A stretch of DNA of 64,000 nt, taken from positions 744,001-808,000 of the forward strand of contig NZ_JAYMGZ010000002.1 of the NCBI RefSeq assembly GCF_037078405.1. Reading direction: 5' to 3'. The position numbers and the translations under genes were made by a program. The DNA is from Haloarcula sp. DT43. GTDB taxonomy: Archaea > Halobacteriota > Halobacteria > Halobacteriales > Haloarculaceae. The notes beneath the pieces are model-generated. The model was not told the origin of the DNA. It made no database searches and saw only the letters and a program-made list of their open reading frames with translations. Below, one piece after another: positions 63,735-64,000 of the stretch; position 1 is the first letter of the stretch; every line of letters begins with the position of its first letter.

Positions 63735-64000
63735 ATGAGTCTCACACCCATGGATGAGCCACGGGGTGTCCGGTGTCGGACGGCCGACGGCGACGTGCCG
63801 CCCCCCTCGTTGCTGGCACGGGCCAGACACCGGGTGCGCTCAGCCATCGAGACCACTTCGCTCGGGGAGCGATGCCTCCAGTGGCTCGACACGCGTGGTC
63901 GAGACAAGCCACAGTCGAAGGTCCACACCGACGGGTTCGCCGACGACGTGGTCGTGCCCCCCGAGTGCCCGTCGGTCGGTGACCTCCCGACGCGGTCACG
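63735..64000 (+). CDS. Partial gene of unknown function, cut by the window end
   Basis: An open frame from ATG 63735 to the end, with MSLTPMDEPRGVRCRTADGD and later LARARHRVRSAIETT and VVVPPECPSVGDLPTR. Codon use is GC3-rich throughout. It is too short and incomplete for a call. A TAGCTTTGCG sequence precedes it. Confidence 0.45.
   Translation, partial: MSLTPMDEPRGVRCRTADGDVPPPSLLARARHRVRSAIETTSLGERCLQWLDTRGRDKPQSKVHTDGFADDVVVPPECPSVGDLPTRS

Overview
This is a contiguous chromosomal segment from a halophilic archaeon, most likely of the Haloarcula/Halomicrobium group (Haloarculaceae). The evidence is very high GC with strong GC3 bias, strongly acidic proteins, many TATA boxes placed about 25 bases before leaderless start codons, HalX-type response regulators, an archaeal-type pilin signal and a bacterioruberin gene set. 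About 70 protein genes and two tRNA genes are supported. I see no transposase, integrase gene, CRISPR array or rRNA.

Layout. 1-8.4 kb: zinc-ribbon protein, ilvD, a beta-RFAP synthase-like GHMP protein, an old yellow enzyme, a DUF368 lipid-carrier transporter, a lipoprotein and an orphan ATP-grasp ligase. 8.5-12.2 kb: a winged-helix protein, a TFS-like zinc-ribbon protein, coiled-coil/zinc proteins and a KaiC-like protein with a defective Walker A. 12.3-15.5 kb: the bacterioruberin operon crtD-lyeJ-cruF. 15.7-20.2 kb: Xaa-Pro peptidase, a small ribbon-helix-helix protein and several haloarchaeal conserved proteins. 20.4-30.1 kb: the branched-chain amino acid cluster leuA-[leader]-ilvB-ilvN-ilvC-(small protein)-leuC-leuD-(CARF-HTH regulator)-leuB. 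30.2-33.8 kb: a fructose module, glpR-pfkB facing an aldolase/PfkB-kinase operon. 33.9-48.2 kb: mixed housekeeping and signalling (OsmC, UbiA-like, DnaJ, CPBP protease, PAS/GAF receiver protein, geranylgeranyl reductase-like, HalX regulator, pilin, asd, tyrS). 48.3-48.7 kb: tRNA-Gly with duplicated 3' ends. 49.4-61 kb: dinB, HerA-like ATPase, tpiA, HalX regulator, MBF1, lipid synthase, Fap7-like kinase, hisC, cheC and a GMC oxidoreductase with an iron-box-like operator. 61.1-64 kb: tRNA-Arg, tatA, peroxiredoxin, an HD hydrolase and a gene cut by the window end.

How the genes work together. IlvB/IlvN, IlvC and IlvD make the valine/isoleucine precursors; LeuA, LeuC, LeuD and LeuB extend ketoisovalerate to leucine. 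The most interesting signal is upstream of ilvB. A promoter-positioned 28-codon ORF ends in an Ile/Leu/Val-rich stretch that uses the rare codons ATT and GTA, and its stop codon lies in a hairpin with a mutually exclusive partner strand. This has the geometry of a ribosome-sensing leader peptide, a mode of control I do not know to be established in haloarchaea. A second oddity is leuA: its promoter points to an ATG in the wrong frame. Other leads are the paired inverted repeats that copy parts of both tRNA genes, tRNA-Gly 3'-end duplications, and a palindromic iron-box-like operator in the GMC oxidoreductase promoter.
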